From positions 40,920,001 through 40,984,000 of the forward strand of contig CM114272.1 of the NCBI GenBank assembly GCA_050084515.1: a DNA stretch of 64,000 nt. Reading direction: 5' to 3'. Of this stretch, positions 1-11,282 are shown in pieces. The translations under genes were made by a program, and so were the position numbers. Each line of letters starts with the position of its first letter. Positions within the stretch are counted from its first letter, which is position 1. This DNA comes from Blasia pusilla (lineage: Eukaryota > Marchantiophyta > Marchantiopsida > Blasiales). The notes under the pieces are model-generated. The model did not search any database, had not been told where the DNA came from, and was given only the letters and a program-made list of their open reading frames with translations.

Positions 1-517
1 GGGAAGGGTCTCCAAGGGTGTTTGGAACCTGAACTCCAATCTTGGGGAACCACGGAGTGAACCAATTGCATGGATTGGATCGAGAGTTGGGTTTGGGGTT
101 AGACACCAAGCCAAGTCCAAATAGGCCAAGTATGCATACCAATCTTGGACCTTCACTCGTAACTTAGATATTGAGTCCCAATTGGAAACTTGTTCGAGGT
201 CCATTAGGCAGTTAGGACCGCCACATGTACTAGCACCATTTTCAATCCCTAAACTATCAAGGAAGCCTCTCCTAAGTCTTGAAGGACTTTCTTCTATTGA
301 GGAGTGAGGGGTTTGGACAATATCTAATCTACCTAGATCTCTTGAGGTTGAAGGATATATGGCCCCGAGATCAAGACTCGGGAGACGCAAGGCTGATTGC
401 CCAAATCGTGGCTAATGTGAGTGTGTTTGGTTATAAATTAGTAAGGAGAGTATGACCTTCTAAAGACAAGCTTCTACGACATATAAGATCGACATTCAAG
501 GACAGTAGGCTCGAGAC
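1..517 (+). repeat. Partial LTR of a second LTR family (family 2)
   Basis: This stretch is recognisably the reverse complement of part of the solo LTR at 46327-47333. Shared landmarks include the run around GGTCTCCAAGGGT near position 8 and the terminal GACATTCAAGGA..AGTAGGC block ending in GAGACA near 517. It therefore ends at an LTR terminus, and the rest lies outside the window. Divergence is considerable, so the copy is old. Confidence 0.6.
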
Positions 518-1047
518 AAACAGAATTTGGTGGAGATACCACGAATCGGCTATGAGCCAGTTCCATGGATTAAGATCAAACTAGAGAATTAAAATTGATA
601 AAATCATGCATTTGCGTTGCATAATTATACCCAATCGACCTCTACCTTTGATTAATTTCAATTAAAAAATGTTAGGATAACGCTAGAAGATTTCTAGATC
701 ATGCTTTTATTGTGGATACGAAAGTGGCACTATAGGAGGACGTGACATAATACTAGCAATATGTTGCATAAGATTCCACTGCGAAAATGGCCACTAACAT
801 GGAGATGAAAATATTGGGATTAGAGTCTTGGGATCGGTTGAATTAATAATTACTCTCAATATGGATCGATAATCGAGCATGCTCATTCACATCTATACCA
901 TGTCCAATCAATGTTGGTTTCTTGGGTAGCTTTGAGCTTACATCAATACAATCACCTTCAACCTCCTCGGATGAATTCGAATTTCTAGATATTTTCACTT
1001 ACGTATTTACCAACTAATTACAGGCTAAAATTAGCATTTATTAGCTT
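518..1047. other. No gene recognised
   Basis: Short ORFs only. No motif, repeat partner or RNA gene was recognised in this stretch between the family-2 LTR fragment and the gypsy LTR. Confidence 0.4.
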
Positions 1048-1540
1048 TGTCACTTCTTTTAGGATAAATTGACGAGTCCATAATAGAGCGCCATTAGAGA
1101 ATAGTTGAGGTCAAGGATGACCTATTGAGGTCATGAGTAACGTGAGAGAGCAAGTTTTCCCTTTGTTTCGGCTCATTTGGAGCTATATATAGAAACTTAC
1201 TATTTTAGGTAAGTTATTTTTTAGAGGTATTGTTGATTTTCCACTTTGGAAAGTGGCCTTTGATCCCTACAGCAAGTCAAGAGCCAAAGAGGTCACCTCC
1301 AAGCATAGGTTAATGTGGAGAGAGTTTGGGAGAGGGAAGGGTGTATATCCAAGGAGAGAGAGCTATGGTATTCATTCTCTCTTTGTTGAACCTCTTGGCA
1401 TGAGGCGATGGAGTTATGGTCCTCCTTGCCTTGTGAGTAACCCAAACCTCTTATTAGGAGAGTGGGTTTGATTTGACATAAGAGAGAGATAGATTGGTGT
1501 GCACCATGGAGAGACATTGTTGAGAGTGAACCTTGATTTA
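1048..1540 (+). repeat. 5' LTR of truncated gypsy element F
   Basis: It begins TGTCACTTCTTTTAGGAT and follows the solo LTR at 49379-50025 in the same orientation. Shared parts are the GGCTCATTTGGAG / TATATATAG promoter block (1170-1192), the GTCAAGAGCCAA block and the CCTCTTGGCATGAGGCG block. Homology stops near 1540 at TTGATTTA, so the last ~130 bp of the complete LTR (the U5-like end) is missing here. Confidence 0.7.
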
Positions 1541-3174
1541 CAAAGAGAGAATGAGAGAATGAGAGCTCTACAATGAGGGAGCTCGCTACTGTCTTGCTAT
1601 TATGTGCAAGTTAGGGACCGTGTTCCCTATTCATCGGCTCATGGGAGTGCTCGCGGGAGCAAGAGCCGCTCAATTTTGATATTTCTTTGCAATTTTTTTG
1701 TACGAGGGAGTGGTGCGAGGAAGCACTCCCTAGTCTTTGGTAGGAATTAAGTATGGGGGGCAAGGTGCTCCATGGTGCTCTTGGAAGCATCATGATTTTT
1801 TATTTGATGGGTTTGCAAATTTTTTTGGGAGAAATTAGCGTAGAAGCCCTGCCAAACTTTTCGTATGAGAGGAGGCCAGGGATTGCACGATAGTCACCGC
1901 CAATTTTTTATGGAGGTTCAAATAAAGAAACCGATCTAAAGATATCGTGGATCAGGAAGTTGTGCACGTTGTCAAAGAAACGATGCACAAGTTCAATGTT
2001 TGAGCACAAAGTTGTGACTATTTTCGTGGGCCTACCGTAGCCACCGCGTGAGGAAGGAGCAATTTCAAAATATTTGGTAATTTCTTAGTTATGGTAGAAA
2101 AACAACAATATTTTATCTTAGGGAATAGGACAAGAGAAAATTTGATTTTAGGGTAAAACTTTACCTTTGGGGGCGTTTACCTTCAACTTCAAGAGGGATA
2201 TGTGGAAACAACAACCAAAGTGTGAGTAAATTTAGAAAGAGGGGTAGTCAAGTTCATAAAAAAATAGCAAGGCACATTTTCGAGGGGTATTTTAGGGTTT
2301 CCTATTGGAGATTGGACGGTGGGCCTTAAGGACCGTTGATTTTGTGATTTGTGTTGCCGCCATATTACACCAATTCGTCACGCATAGAGTAAATGCGAGC
2401 ACCGTCTAGTGACGACACTTGATCTTTTAGATTGATGGGGTTGTAGCTTCCTTGTTTGCTCTGCTATGATCTGTAAATGGTAGCCGCTTGACAATGATCG
2501 GGTACCCTGCCGTGACGCCCATGGCCCAACGTGTCGTCAATTTCCGCGTCATGCCGCTCGTGGCCGCACAACACCGACTCGATCATGGAGTTGCACCAAC
2601 ACTAAGGATTAGAGCGTGTATTGCTAATAGAGGAGGGTATGCCCCTACGTGCCACATCCCATCACCAAGTGTTTTGTCGTTTGTAGTCATTCCATGCCGC
2701 CAGTGTGGCACCGTATCATTGTACCCGCACCGCACTCGAGGAGATTTGAGCATAGTCAGCAGTAGAGAAGTATGACTTGCTGAGTGGAGGAGTTTGGCTT
2801 CACGATCAAGTTGGGGTTGAAATTTATAATTTTTGAGGAGCGACATCAACGTTTATTCAGGTAACCCACTCTAGTCTTTTGCCCAATACATGTGAGGGAT
2901 TTCTCGATATTGGGGAGTTCTTCGAGGATATTGGGTTTGTGCGGATGTTGAGAGGATCATTGATGTATGCAATTAGGGGACATAGACTTGTATGGAATGT
3001 CCAAAGTTGAGGGTATACTACATTGATGAGACGATAGACCAGTGATTTACCACACCACGAAGCTTGTTGCCGCACCATACACGTCTCAATGGGAGGGAGT
3101 ATAGATTGAGTGTCACATGTTTTGACACAGTGATTGAGGGATTACTCGCAAGATTGAGAGTGATCATGTGAGAG
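1541..3174 (+). other. 5' leader of element F
   Basis: A long non-coding leader lies between the LTR and gag, alignable by eye with the leaders of D (about 44150-45751) and A (about 30362-31493) on the other strand. Landmarks are the GGGAGCAAGAGCCGCTCAA block near 1656, and a block near 2580-2750 matching 44640-44780 of D in reverse complement. No tRNA-complementary primer-binding site was recognised. Confidence 0.5.
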
Positions 3175-4555
3175 GGCATGAGGGTCATCACGGCATCCTT
3201 TTGGGAATTTGAGAGGCGAGACGAGGTGATGGACTTCTAAAGGTTTTGCGCGGAATGGCGTGAGGTTTCGAGGGCCTCCACGTGAGGGACCACCTCAACC
3301 TCCTTCGCTTCAATGTCGTCCTCAGATGAGGGGGAGGATGTAGAGGAGTTTGTTAGTGCATCAATGCATGTAGTGAGCCATCATGTCATTTGCGCATACA
3401 AGATGGATGACCGAGATAGAGGACCGCGTAGGTTTCCAAGAGTTATGGATTCTAAAGAGTTTGACTTCATCGTAGAGTTTAGGAGTTGGTGCGATTAGCA
3501 GAAGGCTAGGAACTCTAGAGAGGTCAACTCGTTCACAACATGGAACAGAATGTTCTAGAATCGCCCATGGACGATTACCATGAGTTTTCCCAAAGATACA
3601 GACATGAGATTGAGGCCTCAAGACTCTACTATGACTTTGGCGGAGTCCATGACACATAGTGTCATGAATTGAGCCATTTGTAAATGAGGATGAGTAGCTA
3701 GAAGAGGCTACTTCTTCTGCCACTATTGACATTCTAGGAGGGGTGAGTCGGAGTAGGCTAGCTTCATTGTCCGTCAATTTCGTCCTAGGTTCAACCCTGT
3801 GGTTGATTTCTTTGCAAAGTTACGAAGGAACTACCAAGGGGTACGGACTGAGTAGTTGCAAAGCATCCATGACTTCCATAGGTGATTAACTTCATCGTTT
3901 AATTAACGTCACTCAGGGGTGATGGGGGCCCAAGTTTTCCAGGCATGGTATGGGATGTCAAAACGAGAGACGCGGAGACGGGTGAGGGATGGGATATTAT
4001 TGATCTGCACCTCATCTATGTTGAGAGATGTTTTTGAGATGTCCGAGTGCATTGAGCACAACATGGTTGAGGAGAGTGTAGCTGCCATAAATCAAGCGCG
4101 CGAGCAATCACGATTATCTGGACGACCAGTGCAACAATGTGGATTCTGAGAGAGATTATCATGAGCGTGTGCCATAGAGATATAAGCTATCATATGCGAC
4201 GCAACATCAATCGCTATGAGTTATTTTTTGGGCATGTGGTGAATCCATTGCCAACAAGATTACACCTTTTAGGGTAGTGAACGCGTGCCTCAACTTTGAG
4301 GAGGAGATGACCAAGAGACAACCAGTTTGATCATTGTAAACGGTATGGTCATACACCTGCCCGACGTTTCAGCTTACATCCTAAGTTACGTCTAGACTGA
4401 GGGCCAGAGAGGGTACTAGAGCGAGTTGGAAATATGGGTGGGCCTAGAGATCATATGCCAAGGGATCTTGTAGGAGGACGTGGAGTTGGATTTACCGGTA
4501 GGGGTGCTGGTTACACCCGTGGAGGAGGTAGAGGTCTGCCACCAAGGTTGCATAT
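3175..4555 (+). pseudogene. gag: Decayed gag of element F
   Basis: Fragments in several frames match the gag of A and D. One piece at 3313-3498 has SSDEGEDVEEFVS followed by a DDRDRGPRRF segment and a FRSWCD end. Another at 3919-4149 has the SWY-like core and the MVEESVA helix. A remnant of the second zinc knuckle (CDHCKRYGHT, final Cys lost) lies near 4330-4380. Many stops and frameshifts make it non-functional. Gag packages the element RNA in virus-like particles. The element breaks off near 4555, before any pol domain. Confidence 0.65.
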
Positions 4556-4830
4556 GGAAAAATTTCGTCTTAGCGGGCATGTTCATATCCGTGGATTTAC
4601 ATTCATCCTATGGAAGGACTTTTCCATGTGGGCTCCATCTTCCCTTTATTTCTAATTCCCTCTACTTGCATTCGTGTTTCATACTCTTCCATTTCTTCCT
4701 AATTCCACCTCCACTTCCTCCCTCCTCATTGCCCCACTTGCCCTTGCCTTGCCTTGCCTTCCATCATATATGAACTATAAGTAAAGGTCCTACCTCTTGA
4801 ACTCCATATCCGTGGATATGTCGAGACTTG
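4556..4830. other. No gene recognised
   Basis: Pyrimidine-rich stretch (TTCCTCCTCATTGCC type) after the break point of element F. No supported feature. Confidence 0.35.
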
Positions 4831-5235
<405 letters not shown>

Positions 5236-6065
5236 GAATGTCAACGTTAATTATCTTATATCACACATAGATAAAAAAAATGATTTTATTTCAAACTTAT
5301 TCAAAATTCAATGTCTTTTGTTGTTTCCCACTCCACTATCTCCTTAAAAAGAGGATCAACTTACTAACTTACTCTAGTAAGTCCCACAAATCTTGGGTCA
5401 ACATCCACTAAATAAAAATTTCACTTGATTTCACCTTTTTTCCTTATCTTATGCACTAAAATTAAAGGAGTTTTATTGGTCTAACCCCACCAAAGGGAGT
5501 TGCAAGATTTTGAAATTTATACCTTCAATCGTTAGCTATGACAACCCCACGAGAATGACCATAACTTTGAGCTCCAATGTCAAAATTGCCCATTGTTTCT
5601 TTGAAAAAATACATAACTTCCTAATCTACAACTTCATCAAATCAGATTCTTCATCCGACCTTACATCTGAAATTTGTGGCAACTGTCGTGCAACCTGTGG
5701 CCTCCACTTCTATGCAAAATTCGGCTCGCTTCTGCGCTGATTTCTTCCACAAAAAAACAAAAACTTGTGCAACATGAATCCAGCAAGCTAAAGGATGGTC
5801 CTAAGAGAACCAATATGGAGAACCATGCCTCCATACTCAATTTCTATCAAAAATTGGACAACCCTTCCACGCGTCACTCTCTTATACAAAAATCTGCCTA
5901 ACAAAACACTCAAAGGAATGGCTCTTGCTCCCTTGCGCCATTGAACAAGGAACACAGTCCCCCCCCTGCAAACATAACTCTCCCGCATTGTAGAGCTCTC
6001 AATCTTGCATTCTCTCTTTGTGTGTCCAAGGAGAGAGAGTTTTGGAGCTCATTCTCTCTTTGTAA
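5236..6065 (-). repeat. Leader-like fragment of gypsy element G
   Basis: From about 5690 to 6065 it matches the leader of D (45400-45750). Examples are the TATGCAAAATTCGGC..CGCTTCTGCG block, and ATACTCAATTTCTATCAAAAATTGG versus the D block ending TATAAAAAATTGGG. Below 5690 similarity fades, apart from a short GACCATAACTTT match to 31381-31392. No coding region. Confidence 0.5.
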
Positions 6066-6566
6066 ATCAAGATCTCTCAAATGTCTCTCACAATGTGTGC
6101 ATGACTATATCTCTCTCTCTTCTCAAACCAAACCAACTCTCCTAATAAGAGGTTTGAGTTACTTTTTAAGGAAAGGAGGACCATAGCTCCGTCGCCTCAT
6201 GCGAAGAGGTTCAACAAAGAGAGCATGAGCTCCAAAGCTCTCTCTCCTTAGGTATATCCCCTTCCCTCTCCCAAGCTCTCTCCATAGTAACCTATGCTCG
6301 CATGTCACCTTCATTGGCTCTTCACTTACTATAGGGGGTCAAAAGCCACTTCCCAAGGTGGAAAGTAAACTCTGTTCATAGCGGTAATGTACCTGAAATA
6401 GTAAATTTTTATATATAGCTCCAAATGAACCGAAATGAAGGGGAAACTTACTCTCTCAAATAACCTGTGGCCTCAATTGATCATCCTTGACCTCTTGAGG
6501 TTTTCCTCTAATATCCTCGAAGGCGCTCTATCATGAACTCGTCGATCCGTCCTAAAAGACGTGACA
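6066..6566 (-). repeat. LTR of gypsy element G, minus orientation
   Basis: It ends (in + reading) with CCGTCCTAAAAGACGTGACA at 6566, the reverse complement of the TGTCACGTC LTR start. It contains the CTCCAAATGAACCGAAA and TCCTAATAAGAGGTTTGAG blocks of the family. As in F and in the 5' LTR of D, it joins the leader without the ~130-bp terminal block of the complete LTR. Confidence 0.65.
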
Positions 6567-7776
6567 ACGAACATGAATTGTAAGAGGGTGCGACCGCACT
6601 TTTTGCTCATGGTGAGAGGGAGGGCGAGGGCCGACCGGGTAGCAAGGGGGGAGGGAGTGGAGGAAGCAACATGCAAGTGGAGGATATGGAGACGAGTGGG
6701 GGGACGAGAAAGGAAAAGAGGCGGGCACCACATGGACAAGTACTTCCATAGAACTTTGTTGAAGTGCGGGAATTTATATGGAACTCATATGGTATTCATA
6801 GTATGTATATTAATTTTGTTGGAGAGTCTTTTCACAAAATCCTTTCATTTGTTTTAAAAAACAATGAAAGGATGTTTCTAAAACCTTTCATGGAACTAGA
6901 ACTGCTTAAAAGCAAGCTTCATGAGAATGGTGAACTCCGAATTTGAATTTGTTTGAAAAGTGGGTGAAAACTTCTAGAGTAGCATCTGAATTGAGAATTG
7001 AAGTCGTACGAGATTTTTCTCACAACACTACATCAAGTTTGAATGAGATGTATGTGCACAAGTGTTGTGAGTGTTCACAAGTGGCCACTCAAGTTTTAGA
7101 GTTTGAGGAAGTTCCGTTTCAATGGATTAATACATTGGTTCTTGAACTCTTTCCTACTTCTATCTCAATTACTAAATTGGTTCTTGAATTCTATCTTTCC
7201 TACTTCTATCTCAGTTTCTCCATTCTTTTAAAGTTTCTTTCGGCTTTTTTCGTTTTTAATTTCCCTTCTCCCATTTGGCTTCGTGCATATGGCAAAATGG
7301 AAAATTATCGTCGGCTTGTCAAAAACATTCACAAGATGATTAGCTATTACTTCCTCATGGGCACGCTTGTTTAAGTCACAACAGAAATTTGTTCCTCCTA
7401 ACACTAGAAGGAACATAAGATTCAGAGCGGAAACCGATCACATTTTTTGGCCCGCCCGATCCTCACAGTATTCCATGAGTGAACAGTGGGCTCAACACTC
7501 ACTAGCAGTTACTTACACTTTAAGCACCACAGAGTACCGGTGGATTGGCAGTCCATGTTAGATTAAAAATTTTCTTCTAGTTATTTCTTACATCCTCATG
7601 GAGAATAATTCTATTAATCGTTTCTTCCAACATCCTTATCCAGGGGGCAGGAGACGAGGGAAGAATGGGCTATTAACATTCCGTTTCCTGCTCTCTATCT
7701 ATATCACAATCAGGACAAAGTACTTATATGGGACTGAAAAATGAGATCGACTGTCCAGCAATCAGGGTGCCAGGAC
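6567..7776. other. No gene recognised
   Basis: Contains ORFs of up to 143 codons with no recognisable domain or matching neighbour. It lies just downstream of the ARM/TPR gene stop codon, so the right end may include that gene's 3' UTR (- strand transcript). Nothing else is supported. Confidence 0.4.
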
Positions 7777-10700
7777 TCAATATGAATTATGGTAGTGTGG
7801 ACCAAGAATGTCCATCAGAGTGATGCCTTTGAAAACTATGGCACCTGATCTTACTTTCAAGTGTCTACTGTCAGTGTCTTTGCTATCCCAGACTTCGTCA
7901 TCGCTGTAGATGCAATTGCTGTCAGATTCGTCATCTGTATCCGTTTCACTAGCAGTTTCCCATTCTGAAGCTTCCTCTTCTTCTCGGGGATAGTCATTAT
8001 CATGCTGGATTCCACCATGTTTGAATTCAGCTTCCTTGAACAACCAAGAAGCCTGCATCTGCTTCTTAACCAGCTTTTCAACATACTCTGGCACACGATT
8101 CTGCTTCAACTCTATTTCGGTTTCTGGAGATTGGGAGCACTCATTGATGAACATGATGGCATCTAGTAAACTTTCCTTTGCGAGTCCTAAGATCTCGAAT
8201 GCTTGTGCTCTTCGCCATAGACTCTTTCCATGGCGATTCACTGGACTGTGAAGACAAAGGGCTCGTGTAGTGTCACTAATAGCCTCCTTGGGGTTCCGCA
8301 GCATTAGGTGGCACTGTGCTCTGTTACTATGAAGGACTACTCTTTCCTTCTTTGCTCTAAGTGGACACAGTGCTAAAGCCTCCGAATACTTGGAAGCAGC
8401 CCCTATGATATCTCCAGAAGAGAACTTGGCATTTCCCTCCAGTTTTACGACCAAAGCGGCGGCTTGTTTGATTTGTAGATCTTCTTTCGGCACATTTTTT
8501 TCCCACTTCATTTTCTTTCGAAAAGCTGCAAGATTGTCGAGGATATTCCTTGTCTCAGGGGAGAGAACAGCTGTGACATCGACTGAAGGGAATGGGCTGT
8601 AATCCTGTAGAAGGACAGCAGTAATAAATTCACCGACTCGCTTGTGCTCTCCCAGGCTTGGTAGCTCCACCAGATCCCCAAGGGCAACAGCTGCTTTATC
8701 AAGTACCTGTCCGATTTCAACAGTTAGTGAGGGGCAGCTCAAAGGTAACTCCTAGACTGTACAGGAAATCAAAGCTTTCCTCGATTTGGAACCACTGAAA
8801 GAAATTCCCCAGGAACAATTGTAGCAACACCTGCTGATTGTTCGGTTTGAGAGATATTGCTGGGTCTACAAAACAGAAGACCACAAAATGCAAGCTATTC
8901 ATAGAAATGTATCTTGTATCATGAAAACCAGCTGCGGACTTGTACTGAATAGAGAACAACAAACACCATCCATGATGACAAAGGAAGTGAGCCTGCAGGA
9001 TTCCTGACAAGAAGGTGCTCTAGCAGTGAATATTGTGCAAGAGGATAATTGTGAACCTTGACCGCTCAAGAGAAAATAGATGTAAATAATTCCATGCATA
9101 GCTGTTTGTTTGTAGCAACCTTCCATTTCCATTTAGAGTAGTCCATTTCGCATCGTGATAAATCTGAAATTCAGTTGCTACTTATGTTCTATGGATCATC
9201 TGTGAGTAATTTAATCTACCCCAGTCCACTTGACCACTGCGCAAAATCTGAAAACCAGTTACTACCTAAATGCTCTAAGCACCATCTCTGAGATTCCCTT
9301 CTCCCTGAATGGAAAGGTCTTGGGAAGTAGAATCCAGTAAAGGCTGCCACATGACCTTGTAACTGCACACCCATAGCTGTAGAGGACTTCAGAGTTCAGA
9401 CATTCAAGCCTTAGTCTAGGAGCTCACAACTTGCTCTCACAACACAAAGTTTGTTAAAAGCAGGAGAGGTTCATGACAAAACTTCGTATGAATAAAGTCA
9501 TATGAAGTGGTTCCTGATGACCAGTAAAAATATCAACCATATACCCTACTGACATGGTGAGACCTTTAACCTACTTACAAAACTAAACTTCGTTCTCGTG
9601 AAGTTCATGTGGCATAGCTGTAGTGTTCTGGCTACTCACAGAGATTGATCTCTTCTAGGACGCACTAACTCAGCAGAAAATGCAGCTTGACAGGTTAGGA
9701 ACCATTATTATAGTTGTGTATTGACTATGCAAATTTCATCAAATCTGTTATGTGAGAATAATCTCATAAATACTCCTATTGAAGTGCAAAAGACCAAAAT
9801 TTCTCAGATCTTTTGATTCACAGGTTATCCCAGGTTTTGAACAATCTGTCCAACTTTCATCCTTGCAATTCTCTGGCACCTCAAGAAAATCATTGTGAGG
9901 CCAGTTGACTAAATACCTCTTGTGAGGGGAGAACCCGGGCTGTGTCTAAGGCAGTTTAGTTGGTGAGGACAAAGCAATGAAAAGAGTTGAGATGAAACCA
10001 TCATTCCAACGTTTTTTTCACCAAGCCGTTTTTTTTTTTGGTTCCCTAGCATAAAGATATGAGTGCTATGATTCAACTCGTGCGTACTTATTGCAAGGAC
10101 CCGGTTTTGACTCACTTCCCAGACTGAAAGAGCTGTGCTAATGTTGAAGAGTGTCAATTGATCATAGAATCCATAGGTCCCATGAAATTGTAAGGCATCA
10201 CTTGGAACTTCTGGAAAATAAGCTGTATGTTTCTGAAATCAGGAGAGGAAGAGGAGTTGAAAATTGAAGGCAATAGCCGCGATGAAGAAGTCATAAGAGG
10301 AATTTTGGCCTACCTTAAACCGAGTATCTGGATCTTGGAGAAGCCAAATGAGGCAATCAACTGCCATACATTGCCAATCATCCGAAGAACGAGCTATATT
10401 ACAAAGTGCTTCAATCATTCCTGGACACACTGCCACAGATGGTCTCCCGCCTCTCTGGTGGCAAATCGTTCTAAGCAGCCCAATTCCAGCTGGAGATGTC
10501 TCGTTGACTAACCCTCCCCACATTCCAGGCAGTCTCGAGAGAAACTCCTGCTGACAGATTACAGGAAGAAACTCTGGCTTGAAAGCAAAACAGTTGATAA
10601 GCTGCAAAGACCAGCATTGCAATTGACTGGCCCACTCCTCCGCTTTTCTTGATTCCATTTCCAGGCCTCCAGTACCACGTGTGAGAAGATCACAGTGATA

Positions 10701-11282
10701 ACTGATCCGCCGGTCTACAAACTGAAGAAAGTGAGTGTACACAATATCCAGGGCATCCATTGCCAGTTGCATCGAGAGTTCCAAAATCTCGTCATGCTCT
10801 GCGACATATGGGAATGTACTGTCGTAAGTAGCCAGGTGACCTAACGCTCTCACGGCAACCCTCTGCTCTACCCAGGTAAGCCTGCCTCTTAGTAGCTCCA
10901 ACAGAGGTCCTATCACTCCTGCTTGCACAGCCCTCTCAGCAAACTCTTCCACGTTCATGGTGTAAGATCCAATTACATGTGCTGAGTAGTAAGGAATGTA
11001 GATATTCTGATCTTGAGACAACCAATCCCGGTTATCTATCCCTTTCCAAATCAGAGAAGCCATGCACTCGAAAATTCCTAGCTCCAAAAATTCTGGGTCA
11101 TTGGGATGGGCCATAGCCGTGTTCCACAGCCCACTTATTGCAAGAACCTGCCCCTGTTCATTCTGGGTAGGAAGCTCCTTAAAGAACTTTGCAATATTCG
11201 TACGCCGCTTTACTGGGTTACTCTCTTTCATCACGCAGAAAAAACATCCAGGAATCGGACATTCTGAAGCGCTCTTCTCCAT
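7777..11282 (-). CDS. ARM-repeat / TPR protein, two exons
   Basis: Read as join(7777-8706, 10314-11282) on the - strand: 632 aa, phase-0 intron, donor AAG|GTAGGC and acceptor GGACAG|GTACTT. Exon 1 (residues 1-323) carries the conserved N-terminus with a Cys cluster (CPIPGCFFC, about 7-15) and armadillo-like helical repeats, including SGLWNTAMAHPNDPEF, GRLTWVEQRVAVRALGHLAT and IEALCNIARSSDDWQ. Exon 2 holds the end of that region, a TPR array (about 404-516: KLEGNAKFSSGDI, then SNRAQCHLML, then SLWRRAQAFEILG) and an acidic Glu/Asp/Ser tail (about 556-600). The domain order fits a conserved land-plant ARM/TPR protein family; its molecular role is unknown to me, and protein-protein scaffolding or chaperone assistance is inference. 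I chose the Met at 11282 because MEK just before the Cys cluster fits the family as I remember it; an in-frame Met at 11306 would add 8 residues. No disruption is seen. Confidence 0.9.
8707..10313 (-). other. Intron of the ARM/TPR gene
   Basis: 1,607 bp between the splice sites given for the gene. Removing it joins DPDTRFK to VLDKAAVALGDL, continuing the helical-repeat region in frame. No transposon or nested gene was recognised in it. ORFs here, including one encoding a plausible-looking DQLTLFNIS segment, do not fit between the conserved flanks. Confidence 0.85.

Noticed and set aside
7367-7561. ORF with an STTEYRW segment resembling copia RNase H
   Set aside because: Only a few residues match; no other copia block nearby.
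9909-10225. Possible extra exon between the two ARM/TPR exons (DQLTLFNISTALSVWE)
   Set aside because: The flanking exons join in phase to give the continuous conserved segment DPDTRFK-VLDKAA; inserting this piece would break it.
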